NCBI GenBank assembly: GCA_007127175.1
Contig: SKZX01000091.1
Location: 1-6,082 of the forward strand
Direction: 5' to 3'
DNA from: Desulfobacterales bacterium
GTDB lineage: Bacteria > Desulfobacterota > Desulfobacteria > Desulfobacterales > Desulfosalsimonadaceae
DNA length: 6,082 bases
Positions 1 to 5,963 of the stretch are shown one piece after another (position 1 is the stretch's first letter; each line of letters begins with the position of its first letter). Under the pieces are notes generated by a model. That model saw only the letters and a program-made list of their open reading frames with translations. It was not told where the DNA came from and ran no database searches. Both the position numbers and the translations under genes were made by a program.

Positions 1-84
1 CAAGAAGGTTGCCGGCAGCTTCAGGCGGATAAACGGAAAAAACAATCCAATTTCGAAAAAAGAACACCTATGAGAGCGCAAGCA
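1..84. other. Left edge, downstream of fic, no gene supported
   Basis: The minus strand after the fic stop contains two T-rich runs (near 54-61 and 37-42) but no convincing GC-rich stem before them. The plus strand is open here, yet that frame continues antisense into fic and has no family likeness. A gene end from outside the window cannot be excluded. Confidence 0.3.
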
Positions 85-1176
85 TTATTGAACGAGCAAT
101 TCAAACAGGCTTTCATTGAAATACAGCTTTTCGTTATCCTGTTTGACGCACTTGACTACCCCGATCCGCGCCAACGCCCCAAGGCACTCTTCAGCGTCCA
201 CCGGCCTGGTGATACCGGCATCAATTATAGAACTGGCCCTTTCCCGTGTATAGGGCTGTCGGAACAAGGCCGAAACCAGTGCATCGGAATACAAATCCCG
301 TGGTATTTCTTTTCTGGCGATTTTCATTGCATCGCCCATTAAATGGTGAATGGCCAAGACCCGGTCGAGGGTATAGAGGGCGGTTTCTTCCACAGCGCTC
401 AGCATGTAAAGCATCCACGGCTCCCACGCCCCGTACTCGCTGACATCATGGAGCAATCGGTAATAATCCCTTTCCTTTTTGAGGATATAGCGGCTGAGAT
501 ATAAACCGGGGTAGTCCAGCAGGCCATGCAGCATGAGAAACAGGATGTTGAGGATGCGCCCCGTTCGACCATTTCCATCAGGAAAGGGGTGGATGGCTTC
601 AAACTGGTAATGGACCAGGGGCAGCCTGAGAAGCGGGTCAAGGCCGTCTTCCGCATGGATGAAATGTTCAAGGTTGACCAGTTTTTCCCGTATGACGGAT
701 TCCCCTTCAGGTGGCGCGTAAACAATTTTGCCGGCTGAAAAATCAATAATTCTGGCGCCGGGTGCACGCCGTACATCAGACGCGTCGTTCTTGATTGTCT
801 GAACGATTTTAACATACCCTTCGGTTGAAATAAAAGGGTGCCTTTCAAAGGCAAGGCACGCATCCGTAAATGCCTGGTAGTACCTGAGGACCTCACGGGT
901 TGACGGGTCGGTGTCATTGTGGCCCAGCGCTGCAGCCCTGAAAACGGCATCATGGGAGGTAAAGATATTTTCAATCTCTGAGCTGTCTTTTGCTTCAGGA
1001 AGCATCAGCGCATTCATCAAAAAGGAATGCGGCCCCATGGTATGCCCCAGGTTTTTGAGATCGGCAAGTGCACGGTGGGCTGCGGCCGCCTTTTCCTGCA
1101 CCGGAGGGGTCACAACGTCTTTTTCCGGCGGCAGCAGCGGCAACTCATTAAAGGGTATGTTCGGATGAAACGCCAT
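85..1176 (-). CDS. Fic family protein (class II, probable AMP-transferase) with N-terminal inhibitory motif
   Basis: This 363-residue protein has the layout of stand-alone bacterial Fic enzymes. Residues about 15-75 match the Fic N-terminal domain and contain SSEIEN (65-70), which fits the inhibitory consensus (S/T)xxxE(G/N). Its glutamate (E69) normally blocks productive ATP binding. The catalytic core carries HPFPDGNGRTGR (196-207), a full Fic motif with the catalytic His196, Asp200 and both arginines. The flap region lies around 136-160 and ends in the usual APPEGE stretch. Residues about 285-363 look like a C-terminal winged-helix segment. By family knowledge such enzymes usually transfer AMP from ATP to a Ser, Thr or Tyr hydroxyl of a target protein in the cytoplasm; the target is not visible here. 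The start ATG has only a weak ribosome site and no in-frame alternative ATG upstream before a TGA. The frame ends in TAA. No toxin-antitoxin partner gene is adjacent, consistent with inhibition being built in. Confidence 0.95.
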   Translation of the reverse strand: MAFHPNIPFNELPLLPPEKDVVTPPVQEKAAAAHRALADLKNLGHTMGPHSFLMNALMLPEAKDSSEIENIFTSHDAVFRAAALGHNDTDPSTREVLRYYQAFTDACLAFERHPFISTEGYVKIVQTIKNDASDVRRAPGARIIDFSAGKIVYAPPEGESVIREKLVNLEHFIHAEDGLDPLLRLPLVHYQFEAIHPFPDGNGRTGRILNILFLMLHGLLDYPGLYLSRYILKKERDYYRLLHDVSEYGAWEPWMLYMLSAVEETALYTLDRVLAIHHLMGDAMKIARKEIPRDLYSDALVSALFRQPYTRERASSIIDAGITRPVDAEECLGALARIGVVKCVKQDNEKLYFNESLFELLVQ

Positions 1177-1265
1177 GTCATATCGTCTTTTTACGCTGAA
1201 AAAGTTGTGATTTCAACCATCAGCGGATACCTTACATCCTTCAGCGGGCTTGCCGCAACCATAAT

Positions 1266-1379
1266 TCACGACTGCTCGACTGTTTTTACCACCGCAAGGA
1301 ATTCGGTAGCGCTCGAGGCTTTTATGGCGGCCCTTCTCAGCAACTCGTTCCGAAAAGTTATGGCGATATCCAGGCGCAC
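1266..1379 (-). other. Possible tiny ORF or decayed coding frame between the small gene and fic
   Basis: A GTG preceded by AGGATGGA opens a 37-codon minus-strand frame (RLDIAITFRNELLRRAA near its start) that ends at TGA. The same frame reopens two codons later with an ATG (1260-1262) and runs 23 codons to a TAA at 1191-1193, just upstream of the fic start. The residue composition looks protein-like, but I recognise no family, and the plus strand is also open across this gap. It could be a short leader peptide, a gene broken by the TGA, or chance. A 6-bp inverted repeat (TCCAGG at 1369-1374, CCTGGA at 1385-1390) overlaps the proposed start. Confidence 0.2.
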
Positions 1380-1402
1380 TCCATCCTGGACGCGGTTGCA
1401 GG

Positions 1403-1657
1403 CTAAACCGGCTCAAAAGAAACAACCTTCAGGATCCGTTGGTTCCCCCTGCCCTTTCCGATGGTGCCCGTGATTCTCATTTTCTGCTGGGGCATCGTTA
1501 CCAAAGCCCTGCCGGGCTGGGATTTGATATCAATCAAAAATTCCTTCTCTTCATATGTGGAAACGGCGAAGGACAAAACACGCCCCTCCCTGTCCCAATC
1601 AACGGGCACGACAATTCCAAGAACCGTTATGGTGCTTTTGCTTTTTTTCAACAACAC
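1403..1657 (-). CDS. Small hypothetical protein, probably all-beta
   Basis: This frame encodes 84 residues if read from the GTG at 1655-1657. I do not recognise the family. The sequence alternates hydrophobic and polar residues in short runs (TITVLGIVVPVDW, VLSFAVSTYEEKEFLIDI, RALVTM, MRITGTIGKG, ILKVVSFEPV), which suggests five or so beta strands. The segment RITGTIGKGRGNQRILKVVSF resembles the late strands of small OB-fold or similar barrel domains, but that is only a shape argument. It has no signal peptide, membrane segment or cysteine. The GCGAGG ribosome site sits directly against the GTG, so the real start may be one of the two following TTG codons (1652-1654 or 1649-1651), giving 83 or 82 residues. 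The stop is TAG. It lies upstream of fic on the same strand, but the 226-bp gap makes a tight operon unlikely. Confidence 0.6.
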   Translation of the reverse strand: MLLKKSKSTITVLGIVVPVDWDREGRVLSFAVSTYEEKEFLIDIKSQPGRALVTMPQQKMRITGTIGKGRGNQRILKVVSFEPV

Positions 1658-1711
1658 CTCGCCGGGTATAATTCATGTGGTCACCGCCTTGTCATAAGCA
1701 AATTTTGTTCC

Positions 1712-1718
1712 AAAATAT
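1712..1718. repeat. Left copy of 7-bp target-site duplication (AAAATAT)
   Basis: AAAATAT lies immediately left of the palindromic element and is repeated exactly at 1871-1877, immediately right of it. A direct repeat touching both termini is the footprint expected of transposition. The AT-rich composition lowers its significance. Confidence 0.5.
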
Positions 1719-1870
1719 GATGGCCTCGTAAAAAGTCGTTTTCAGACGGCTTTGTAAAAAGTTCAAGATCCAGGCGCGAGCAATTTTTGTAGAATTGATA
1801 GTACTTATGCGTACGTGAGATTCTTCAGAAATTGCTCACAACGCAGATATTGGACTTTTACGAAGCCGTC
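1719..1870. mobile_element. 152-bp palindromic MITE-like insertion element
   Basis: The left end GATGGCCTCGTAAAAAGTC (1719-1737) is matched in inverted orientation by the right end at 1852-1870, whose complement reads GACGGCTTCGTAAAAGTCC. A second, diverged copy of the left end, GACGGCTTTGTAAAAAGTT, lies inside at 1745-1763. From 1745 to 1870 the sequence is an imperfect palindrome: GAGCAATTTTTGTAGAAT (1778-1795) pairs with ATTCTTCAGAAATTGCTC (1820-1837), around a centre containing GTAC-TTATGC-GTAC (1801-1814). A transcript from either strand would fold into one long hairpin. There is no coding capacity, so any movement would need a transposase supplied elsewhere. The exact AAAATAT flanks favour the outer 152-bp unit over the inner 126-bp palindrome as the mobilised unit. 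Similar palindromes are, to my recollection, abundant in Desulfobacterota genomes; the responsible transposase family is not identifiable here. Confidence 0.75.
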
Positions 1871-1877
1871 AAAATAT
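1871..1877. repeat. Right copy of 7-bp target-site duplication (AAAATAT)
   Basis: This AAAATAT directly abuts the right terminus of the palindromic element and is identical to 1712-1718. Confidence 0.5.
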
Positions 1878-1879
1878 AA

Positions 1880-1990
1880 TACATAGAAAACATTATATAT
1901 TTAGACTTAGCACCGCAAGAACTGGAATTCTGTGTTCCCATTGCCATGGAAGCGGAGACAATAAGGAAGTATAAGGACGCAAAAAACTGA
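1880..1990 (+). pseudogene. Possible C-terminal remnant of an unidentified gene
   Basis: Following an in-frame TAA (1877-1879), the plus strand is open for 36 codons to a TGA at 1988-1990. It has no ATG, GTG or TTG in its first half. The peptide from about 1904 onward (DLAPQELEFCVPIAM, then EAETIRKYKDAKN) reads like the tail of a real globular protein. It ends right at the left arm of a terminator-like hairpin, as a real gene end would. I cannot name the family. Removing the neighbouring insertion element does not restore an upstream frame, because the TAA is retained in the reconstructed pre-insertion sequence. The element therefore did not simply split this gene. A chance frame remains quite possible. 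Confidence 0.3.
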
Positions 1991-2023
1991 AAGGCATGAC
2001 CGGGCGGCGGCGGTTCAGTTTTT
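1982..2023. terminator. Bidirectional intrinsic terminator-like hairpin
   Basis: AAAAACTGAA (1982-1991) and TTCAGTTTTT (2014-2023) form a perfect 10-bp stem around a 22-nt GC-rich loop. Each strand ends its stem in a U tract, so it could stop transcription of the minus-strand activator gene, whose TGA lies in the stem at 2015-2017, and anything arriving on the plus strand. The long loop and AT-rich stem make it weaker than a classic terminator. Confidence 0.5.
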
Positions 2024-3415
2024 GTATGTTTCCTTGCGGATTCGGTAGCGGGACATGAGCTTGTTGAGCTGACGGGAACTGATGCCGGCCGCTTCCGCGG
2101 CGCTGCCGATTCGTCCGTGATGACCGGCAAGAAGGGATTCGATGTAGCGGCGCTCAAAGGACTCAACCGTCCGCCGTCGGGCTTCGGAGAGATTGAGTGA
2201 AGCGTCCATTAGAGTCTGGTTTTCGCGCGAGCATTCAGTGAAAAGCTCTGCCGGGAACCCTGAGGGCGTCAGCACCGGTGATGTTTCGAGAATATAGGCG
2301 CGCTCCATGAGGTTTTCCAACTCGCGGATATTGCCGGGCCAATCATATGCCTGCATCGCGGAAACCACATCCGCATGGATGGTTTTTATGGATTTCTGAA
2401 ACTCCCGGTTCAGGCGGCTTAAAAAGGTTTCCGCCAGCAGCGGGATATCTTCAATACGATCCCTGAGCGGGGGCGCCTCGATGGGGAAGACGTTGAGCCG
2501 GTAAAAGAGGTCTTTCCGGAAATCACCGGTTTCCGTCATTTTTTTCAAATCAAGGTTGGTTGCGGCAATAATACGGGCATTGGCAAAAAGGATATCCTCT
2601 CCGCCCACCCTTGAAAACTCACCATCCTGAAGCACCTGAAGCAGCTTGATTTGAACGGCATTCGATATGGTGCCGATTTCATCAAGAAAGATGGTCCCGC
2701 CCCTTGCGATCTCGAATTTTCCCAGCTTTCTCCTGGACGCGCCGGTAAAAGCCCCTTTTTCATGGCCGAACAATTCGCTTTCAACCAGGGTATCGGGAAT
2801 GGCCCCGCAATGAACAGCGATAAAGCGCTCATTTTGACGGTTGCTGTGGCTGTGAATCAAGCGGGCGAGGACGCCTTTGCCCGTGCCGGTCTCCCCTGAG
2901 AGCAAAACCGTGGCCCGCGTCGCGGCAACCGCCCGGATCTTCTGATAGACCTGACGCATGGCCTGGTTTTCAGTACGCACCAGATCCATCACATCGGAAT
3001 GCCAGAACCGGTCCCGGAGGTAATCGAGCTCGGAGCGGATGATGGCCTTTTCATCGAGAGCGTCGACCACCAATCGGATCTCCGCCGCATTGATGGGATG
3101 GTTGATGTAGGTGGAGGCACCGGCCTTGACCCCTTCCACGGCATTTGGGATATCCTCGGAAGATGCGATAAGAACGATTTCAGCGCCCGGGTAACGGTCC
3201 TTCAATACCCTTACGACATCCCGGATACCCGGCTTGCCCGGGGCGCCGAATATCGCGTCAAAGGCCACAAACACCAGGTCATGGCGTATTTTTGAACGGG
3301 AGCGAAGGGCCCCATCAAGGCTTGAAACGCCCTGGGCATGTCCGGGGCCATTAAACACAGCCCGGATGTCAGCCGCCGCCTGCTCGTTGCCGGTGATCAC
3401 CAGGATATTTTTCAT
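2015..3415 (-). CDS. Sigma-54-dependent NtrC-family activator with degenerate receiver domain
   Basis: This 466-residue protein has the three-part NtrC plan. Residues 1-122 have a receiver-like fold pattern, but the phosphorylation residues are gone: the acidic pair is T8-G9, the acceptor Asp position is A51, the conserved Thr is A84 and the conserved Lys is H106. Residues about 143-375 form the AAA+ sigma-54 interaction domain. It has Walker A GETGTGKG (174-181), the RNA-polymerase-contacting GAFTGA loop (221-226), Walker B TIFLDE (241-246), sensor I ATN (285-287), arginine-finger region FRKDLFYRL (299-307) and sensor II GNIREL (361-366). Residues about 435-460 form a Fis-type helix-turn-helix (AAEAAGISSRQLNKLM). 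It should remodel sigma-54 polymerase at distant enhancers by ATP hydrolysis. Its input is probably not phosphorylation. No histidine kinase is adjacent and the target genes are unknown. The start ATG follows AGGATCT, with GGGAGG further upstream. Confidence 0.95.
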   Translation of the reverse strand: MKNILVITGNEQAAADIRAVFNGPGHAQGVSSLDGALRSRSKIRHDLVFVAFDAIFGAPGKPGIRDVVRVLKDRYPGAEIVLIASSEDIPNAVEGVKAGASTYINHPINAAEIRLVVDALDEKAIIRSELDYLRDRFWHSDVMDLVRTENQAMRQVYQKIRAVAATRATVLLSGETGTGKGVLARLIHSHSNRQNERFIAVHCGAIPDTLVESELFGHEKGAFTGASRRKLGKFEIARGGTIFLDEIGTISNAVQIKLLQVLQDGEFSRVGGEDILFANARIIAATNLDLKKMTETGDFRKDLFYRLNVFPIEAPPLRDRIEDIPLLAETFLSRLNREFQKSIKTIHADVVSAMQAYDWPGNIRELENLMERAYILETSPVLTPSGFPAELFTECSRENQTLMDASLNLSEARRRTVESFERRYIESLLAGHHGRIGSAAEAAGISSRQLNKLMSRYRIRKETYKN

Positions 3416-3632
3416 AGATCCTAAGGCCTCCCAGGGAGGAAAACACCATCAAAAAAATCGCAAACCATTGACCGGAGCCGCTGATTCCTCTTTTTAAAGC
3501 TATTCGGAACCAGCGATTCCGATATTGTCTCCTTATTTCATTCCCTGGGGTTTTTCAAGCTTTGAGTGCGGTAATGCCAAAAACGCGCTTCCTAATCTGT
3601 TTTTCTGGACAAATTAGCGGCGGTTTTCAGGC
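3416..3632. other. Intergenic spacer between activator and wrbA, no gene seen
   Basis: No supported gene lies in this 217-bp spacer, which separates two minus-strand genes. It contains an imperfect inverted repeat centred near 3513 (CGGAA, 7-bp loop, TTCCG). It also contains an AT-rich hairpin downstream of wrbA, with CTAATCTG at 3592-3599 pairing with CAAATTAG at 3610-3617 and one G-U wobble. On the minus strand a T5 run follows that hairpin only some eight bases later, so termination there is uncertain. I found no GG-N10-GC sigma-54 promoter for the activator. Confidence 0.4.
3427..3439. promoter_or_regulatory. 13-bp perfect palindrome next to the activator start
   Basis: CCTCCCAGGGAGG is a perfect palindrome with a one-base centre, 11 bp upstream of the activator ATG. 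On the minus strand its GGGAGG half resembles a ribosome site placed slightly far from the start. The one-base loop is too tight for an RNA hairpin, so if it matters it would be a protein-binding site, possibly for autoregulation. The function is inferred only. Confidence 0.25.
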
Positions 3633-4232
3633 TCAGGCCAGTTTTTTCGTAATTTTGGCAACATGCTCCCCCTGATGCCGGGCGATAAGCAGTTCATTTT
3701 CCGATGGCTGCCGGCTGCCGTCCGTGTTGGCAAGCGTGCCGGCGCCGTAAGGCGATCCCCCCGTTATTTCGTCCATGTTCAGCAGCGCCTTGCACGCGTA
3801 GGGAACGCCGACGATAACCATGCCATGATGGATCAATGTATGGTGAAACGATGTAATGGTGGTCTCTTGGCCGCCGTGCTGGGTTGCCGTGGAGGTGAAC
3901 ACGCTGCCCACTTTTCCGACCAATGCCCCGCTCATCCATTGTTTTCCGGTCTGATCGAGGAAATTCCGCATCTGCGCGCACATGTTTCCAAACCGGGTCG
4001 GCGAACCGAAGATGATTCCATCGTAGTCGGCCAGTTCGTCCACGGTGGCAACAGGGGGCGCCTGGTCGACCTTGGCACCTGCATCGCGCAAGGCTTCTTC
4101 CGTCATCAGATCAGGCACCCGCTTGACCACGACATCAACGCCGTCGACCTGCCTGACCCCTTCGGCCACCGCGTTCGCCATTGTCTCTACGTGTCCGTAC
4201 ATGCTGTAATACAGAACCAGAATCTTTGCCAT
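3633..4232 (-). CDS. wrbA: WrbA-type NAD(P)H:quinone oxidoreductase (flavodoxin-like)
   Basis: This protein of 199 residues is full length for WrbA, a tetrameric cytoplasmic FMN enzyme. It reduces quinones by two electrons from NAD(P)H, which avoids semiquinone formation and so limits oxidative stress. The N-terminal KILVLYYSMYGHVETMA contains the phosphate-binding loop for FMN (about residues 10-16). FGSPTRFGNM (75-84) and STATQHGGQETT (114-125) are the other family-defining FMN and active-site loops. GGSPYGAGTLA (about 158-168) is also typical. Two adjacent ATGs are available. The AGGAGG site (4239-4244) sits 3 nt from the first (4233-4235) and 6 nt from the second (4230-4232). The second also gives the usual MAKILVLYYS start, so I chose it; using the first adds one methionine. 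It is transcribed divergently from typA and appears to be a single-gene unit. The stop is TGA. Confidence 0.96.
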   Translation of the reverse strand: MAKILVLYYSMYGHVETMANAVAEGVRQVDGVDVVVKRVPDLMTEEALRDAGAKVDQAPPVATVDELADYDGIIFGSPTRFGNMCAQMRNFLDQTGKQWMSGALVGKVGSVFTSTATQHGGQETTITSFHHTLIHHGMVIVGVPYACKALLNMDEITGGSPYGAGTLANTDGSRQPSENELLIARHQGEHVAKITKKLA

Positions 4233-4263
4233 CATAGACCTCCTTTTCGATGATTGAATAAAA

Positions 4264-4315
4264 GGGTTTCATTTATTGGCTAAGAGTAAACCCGCTTCAG
4301 GGGTTTCGCAAACCC
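4264..4315. promoter_or_regulatory. Alternating GGGTTT/AAACCC inverted repeats in the wrbA-typA divergent spacer
   Basis: Four 6-bp blocks alternate in orientation: GGGTTT (4264-4269), AAACCC (4288-4293), GGGTTT (4301-4306) and AAACCC (4310-4315). The last pair makes a perfect 15-bp palindrome with a CGC centre, and the middle pair makes a hairpin with a 7-nt loop. Sharing one block means the two structures exclude each other. The blocks lie between two divergent genes, overlap a candidate wrbA promoter and would suit a dimeric operator. No cognate regulator is identifiable. Confidence 0.4.
4283..4311 (-). promoter_or_regulatory. Candidate sigma-70-type promoter for wrbA
   Basis: On the minus strand, TTGCGA (4306-4311) and TACTCT (4283-4288) are 17 bp apart, matching about 4/6 and 3/6 of the -35 and -10 consensus. 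The start site would be near 4276, giving a leader of about 40 nt. The match is weak. It is listed because it coincides with the inverted-repeat blocks. Confidence 0.25.
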
Positions 4316-4362
4316 ACTTTCCTGTTTTCCCATCACAAACAAAGACGTGCCAGAAAAAAACC

Positions 4363-4390
4363 TTGTATTTCATTCAAAAACAGTTATATT
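4363..4390 (+). promoter_or_regulatory. Candidate promoter for typA
   Basis: TTGTAT (4363-4368) and TATATT (4385-4390) are 16 bp apart. The -10 matches 5/6 and the -35 only 3/6. Transcription would begin near 4397, which is downstream of the GTG at 4347. This supports the TTG at 4425 as the true typA start. Confidence 0.35.
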
Positions 4391-4424
4391 GCCATCCATT
4401 TATCCTGGAGAGGAACATCCGCCC

Positions 4425-5963
4425 TTGATTCGCAAAAGCAGAAACGACAGCATCAGAAACATCGCCATCATCGCACACGTGGACCACGGCAAGACCACCC
4501 TGGTGGATGCCATGTTCCGGCAGAGCGGTATTTTCCGTGCGGACCAGAAAGTCGATGAACGCATCATGGATAGCCTGGATTTGGAGCGGGAGCGCGGCAT
4601 TACCATTGCCGCAAAAAACTGCTCGGTTGTCTGGAAGGACGTGCGCATCAATATAATTGATACCCCTGGGCATGCGGATTTCGGAGGAGAAGTGGAGCGT
4701 GCGCTTTCCATGGCGGACGGGGCGCTCCTCCTTGTGGACGCTTCTGAAGGCCCCCTGCCCCAGACGCGGTTCGTCCTGAAGAAAACCCTCGAGGCCGGTC
4801 TTCCCGCAATCGTGATCATCAACAAGATCGATCGCGGGGACGCCCGCCCGGATGTTGTTCTCGACAAAATCTACGATCTTTTTATCGACCTCGGTGCTAC
4901 CGATGCACAGCTCGACTTTCCCGTCCTTTATGCCATAGGCCGGGACGGCATCGCGAAAAAGGAGCTAAACGAAAACTCAAAAGATCTGAATATTCTTTTC
5001 AATACCATCCTGTCTGAAATCCCGCCGCCTGCATATGACCCGGATGCGCCCTTTCAGATGCTTGTTTCGGACCTGGGCTACTCCGACTACCTGGGACGGC
5101 TGGCCATTGGCAAGGTCAGAAACGGCCGCATCGGCGCAAATGACCGCCTTGTCTGCATTAACCGTGAAAACCGCGCTATTCCCCTCAAGGTCACCCGTCT
5201 CCAGGGATACCGGGGTGCCTTCCTGCAGCCGGTGGAATCAGCCGATCCAGGAGATATCGTGATTCTCTCCGGCATCGATGATGTCACCATCGGGGATACC
5301 ATCTGCACCGCCGAATCGCCGAGAGCCCTCGACCGCATCAACGTGGACGAGCCGACCATCTCCATGATGTTTACCACCAATGATTCTCCCTTCAGCGGCA
5401 AAGATGGGAAATTCGTTCAGTCCACAAGGATCCGGGAACGGCTTGTCAAGGAAACCCTCATGAACGTGGCCATCCGAATGGAGGACGCCGACAGCCGCGA
5501 CCGTTTTGTGGTAAAAGGCAGGGGGGAGTTTCAACTTGCCATCCTGATTGAAACCATGCGGCGGGAAGGATTCGAGTTCTGCGTGGGGCGGCCCGAGGTC
5601 ATTTTTAAATACAAAGACGGCGTCAGGCAGGAACCCATTGAAGACCTTTATATTGACTGCGGAGAAAACTACCTCGGCGTGGTAACGGAGAAGCTCTCCA
5701 TCCGGAAGGGCAAAATGACCGACCTTGTCAACAACGGCACCGGCCGGATACGGATGTCCTTTTCCGTGCCGTCACGGTCGCTTATCGGCTACCGGGACGA
5801 ATTCCTTACCGACACACGCGGGACGGGCATCATGAACGCCGGTTTCGCCGGTTATGATGTCTTCCGCGGCGATTTCCCGTCACGTTTTACAGGCTCCATT
5901 ATCGCTGACCGGCAGGGAAGCGCCGTTGCCTACGCCCTGTTCAACATGGAACCGCGGGGCTAG
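4425..5963 (+). CDS. typA: TypA/BipA ribosome-associated GTPase, frame interrupted by in-frame TAG
   Basis: TypA/BipA is a translational GTPase related to EF-G and LepA that binds the 70S ribosome and helps 50S assembly and stress adaptation. From the TTG start, the GTPase domain has AHVDHGKTT (17-25), RERGITI (55-61), DTPGH (79-83) and NKID (133-136). Beta-barrel domain II follows at about 205-295, then an EF-G III-like domain and an EF-G V-like domain with LTDTRGTGIMN, then the start of the TypA-specific C-terminal domain. I chose TTG 4425 because GGAGAGG lies 11 nt upstream and a promoter-like -10 lies between it and the GTG at 4347, and because family members start about ten residues before the G1 motif. 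Starting at the GTG would add 26 unconserved residues. Two normally conserved sites differ: G5 reads YAIG rather than YASA, and PSRGLIG reads PSRSLIG. TAG ends the frame after 512 residues, about 95 short of the roughly 607 in E. coli BipA. Confidence 0.93.
   Translation: MIRKSRNDSIRNIAIIAHVDHGKTTLVDAMFRQSGIFRADQKVDERIMDSLDLERERGITIAAKNCSVVWKDVRINIIDTPGHADFGGEVERALSMADGALLLVDASEGPLPQTRFVLKKTLEAGLPAIVIINKIDRGDARPDVVLDKIYDLFIDLGATDAQLDFPVLYAIGRDGIAKKELNENSKDLNILFNTILSEIPPPAYDPDAPFQMLVSDLGYSDYLGRLAIGKVRNGRIGANDRLVCINRENRAIPLKVTRLQGYRGAFLQPVESADPGDIVILSGIDDVTIGDTICTAESPRALDRINVDEPTISMMFTTNDSPFSGKDGKFVQSTRIRERLVKETLMNVAIRMEDADSRDRFVVKGRGEFQLAILIETMRREGFEFCVGRPEVIFKYKDGVRQEPIEDLYIDCGENYLGVVTEKLSIRKGKMTDLVNNGTGRIRMSFSVPSRSLIGYRDEFLTDTRGTGIMNAGFAGYDVFRGDFPSRFTGSIIADRQGSAVAYALFNMEPRG

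Noticed and set aside
399..974. 191-codon minus-strand open frame within fic in another register
   Set aside because: The fic frame carries the full conserved motifs, and this frame has shadow-like composition.
1027..1473. Plus-strand open frame spanning the fic start, the 1177-1402 gap and the end of the small gene
   Set aside because: It overlaps two minus-strand genes antisense. The part in the gap from the ATG at 1165 has no ribosome site or recognisable domain.
1439..1720. Two plus-strand open frames opposite the small gene at 1403-1657
   Set aside because: Both overlap the minus-strand frame, which has the better strand-like hydrophobic pattern. Neither has a convincing ribosome site or domain.
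1858..2166. 102-codon minus-strand open frame at the end of the activator gene
   Set aside because: It overlaps the Fis-type helix-turn-helix in another register and runs into the insertion element, and its Ser/Pro-rich composition is typical of a shadow frame.
3570..3595. TGGCATTACCGCA on the minus strand as a sigma-54 promoter for the activator
   Set aside because: The GG and GC dinucleotides are 7 bp apart instead of the required 10.
3663..4253. 196-codon plus-strand open frame opposite wrbA
   Set aside because: It lies wholly antisense to a clear WrbA gene and its product is a Pro/His/Arg-rich composition with no family likeness.
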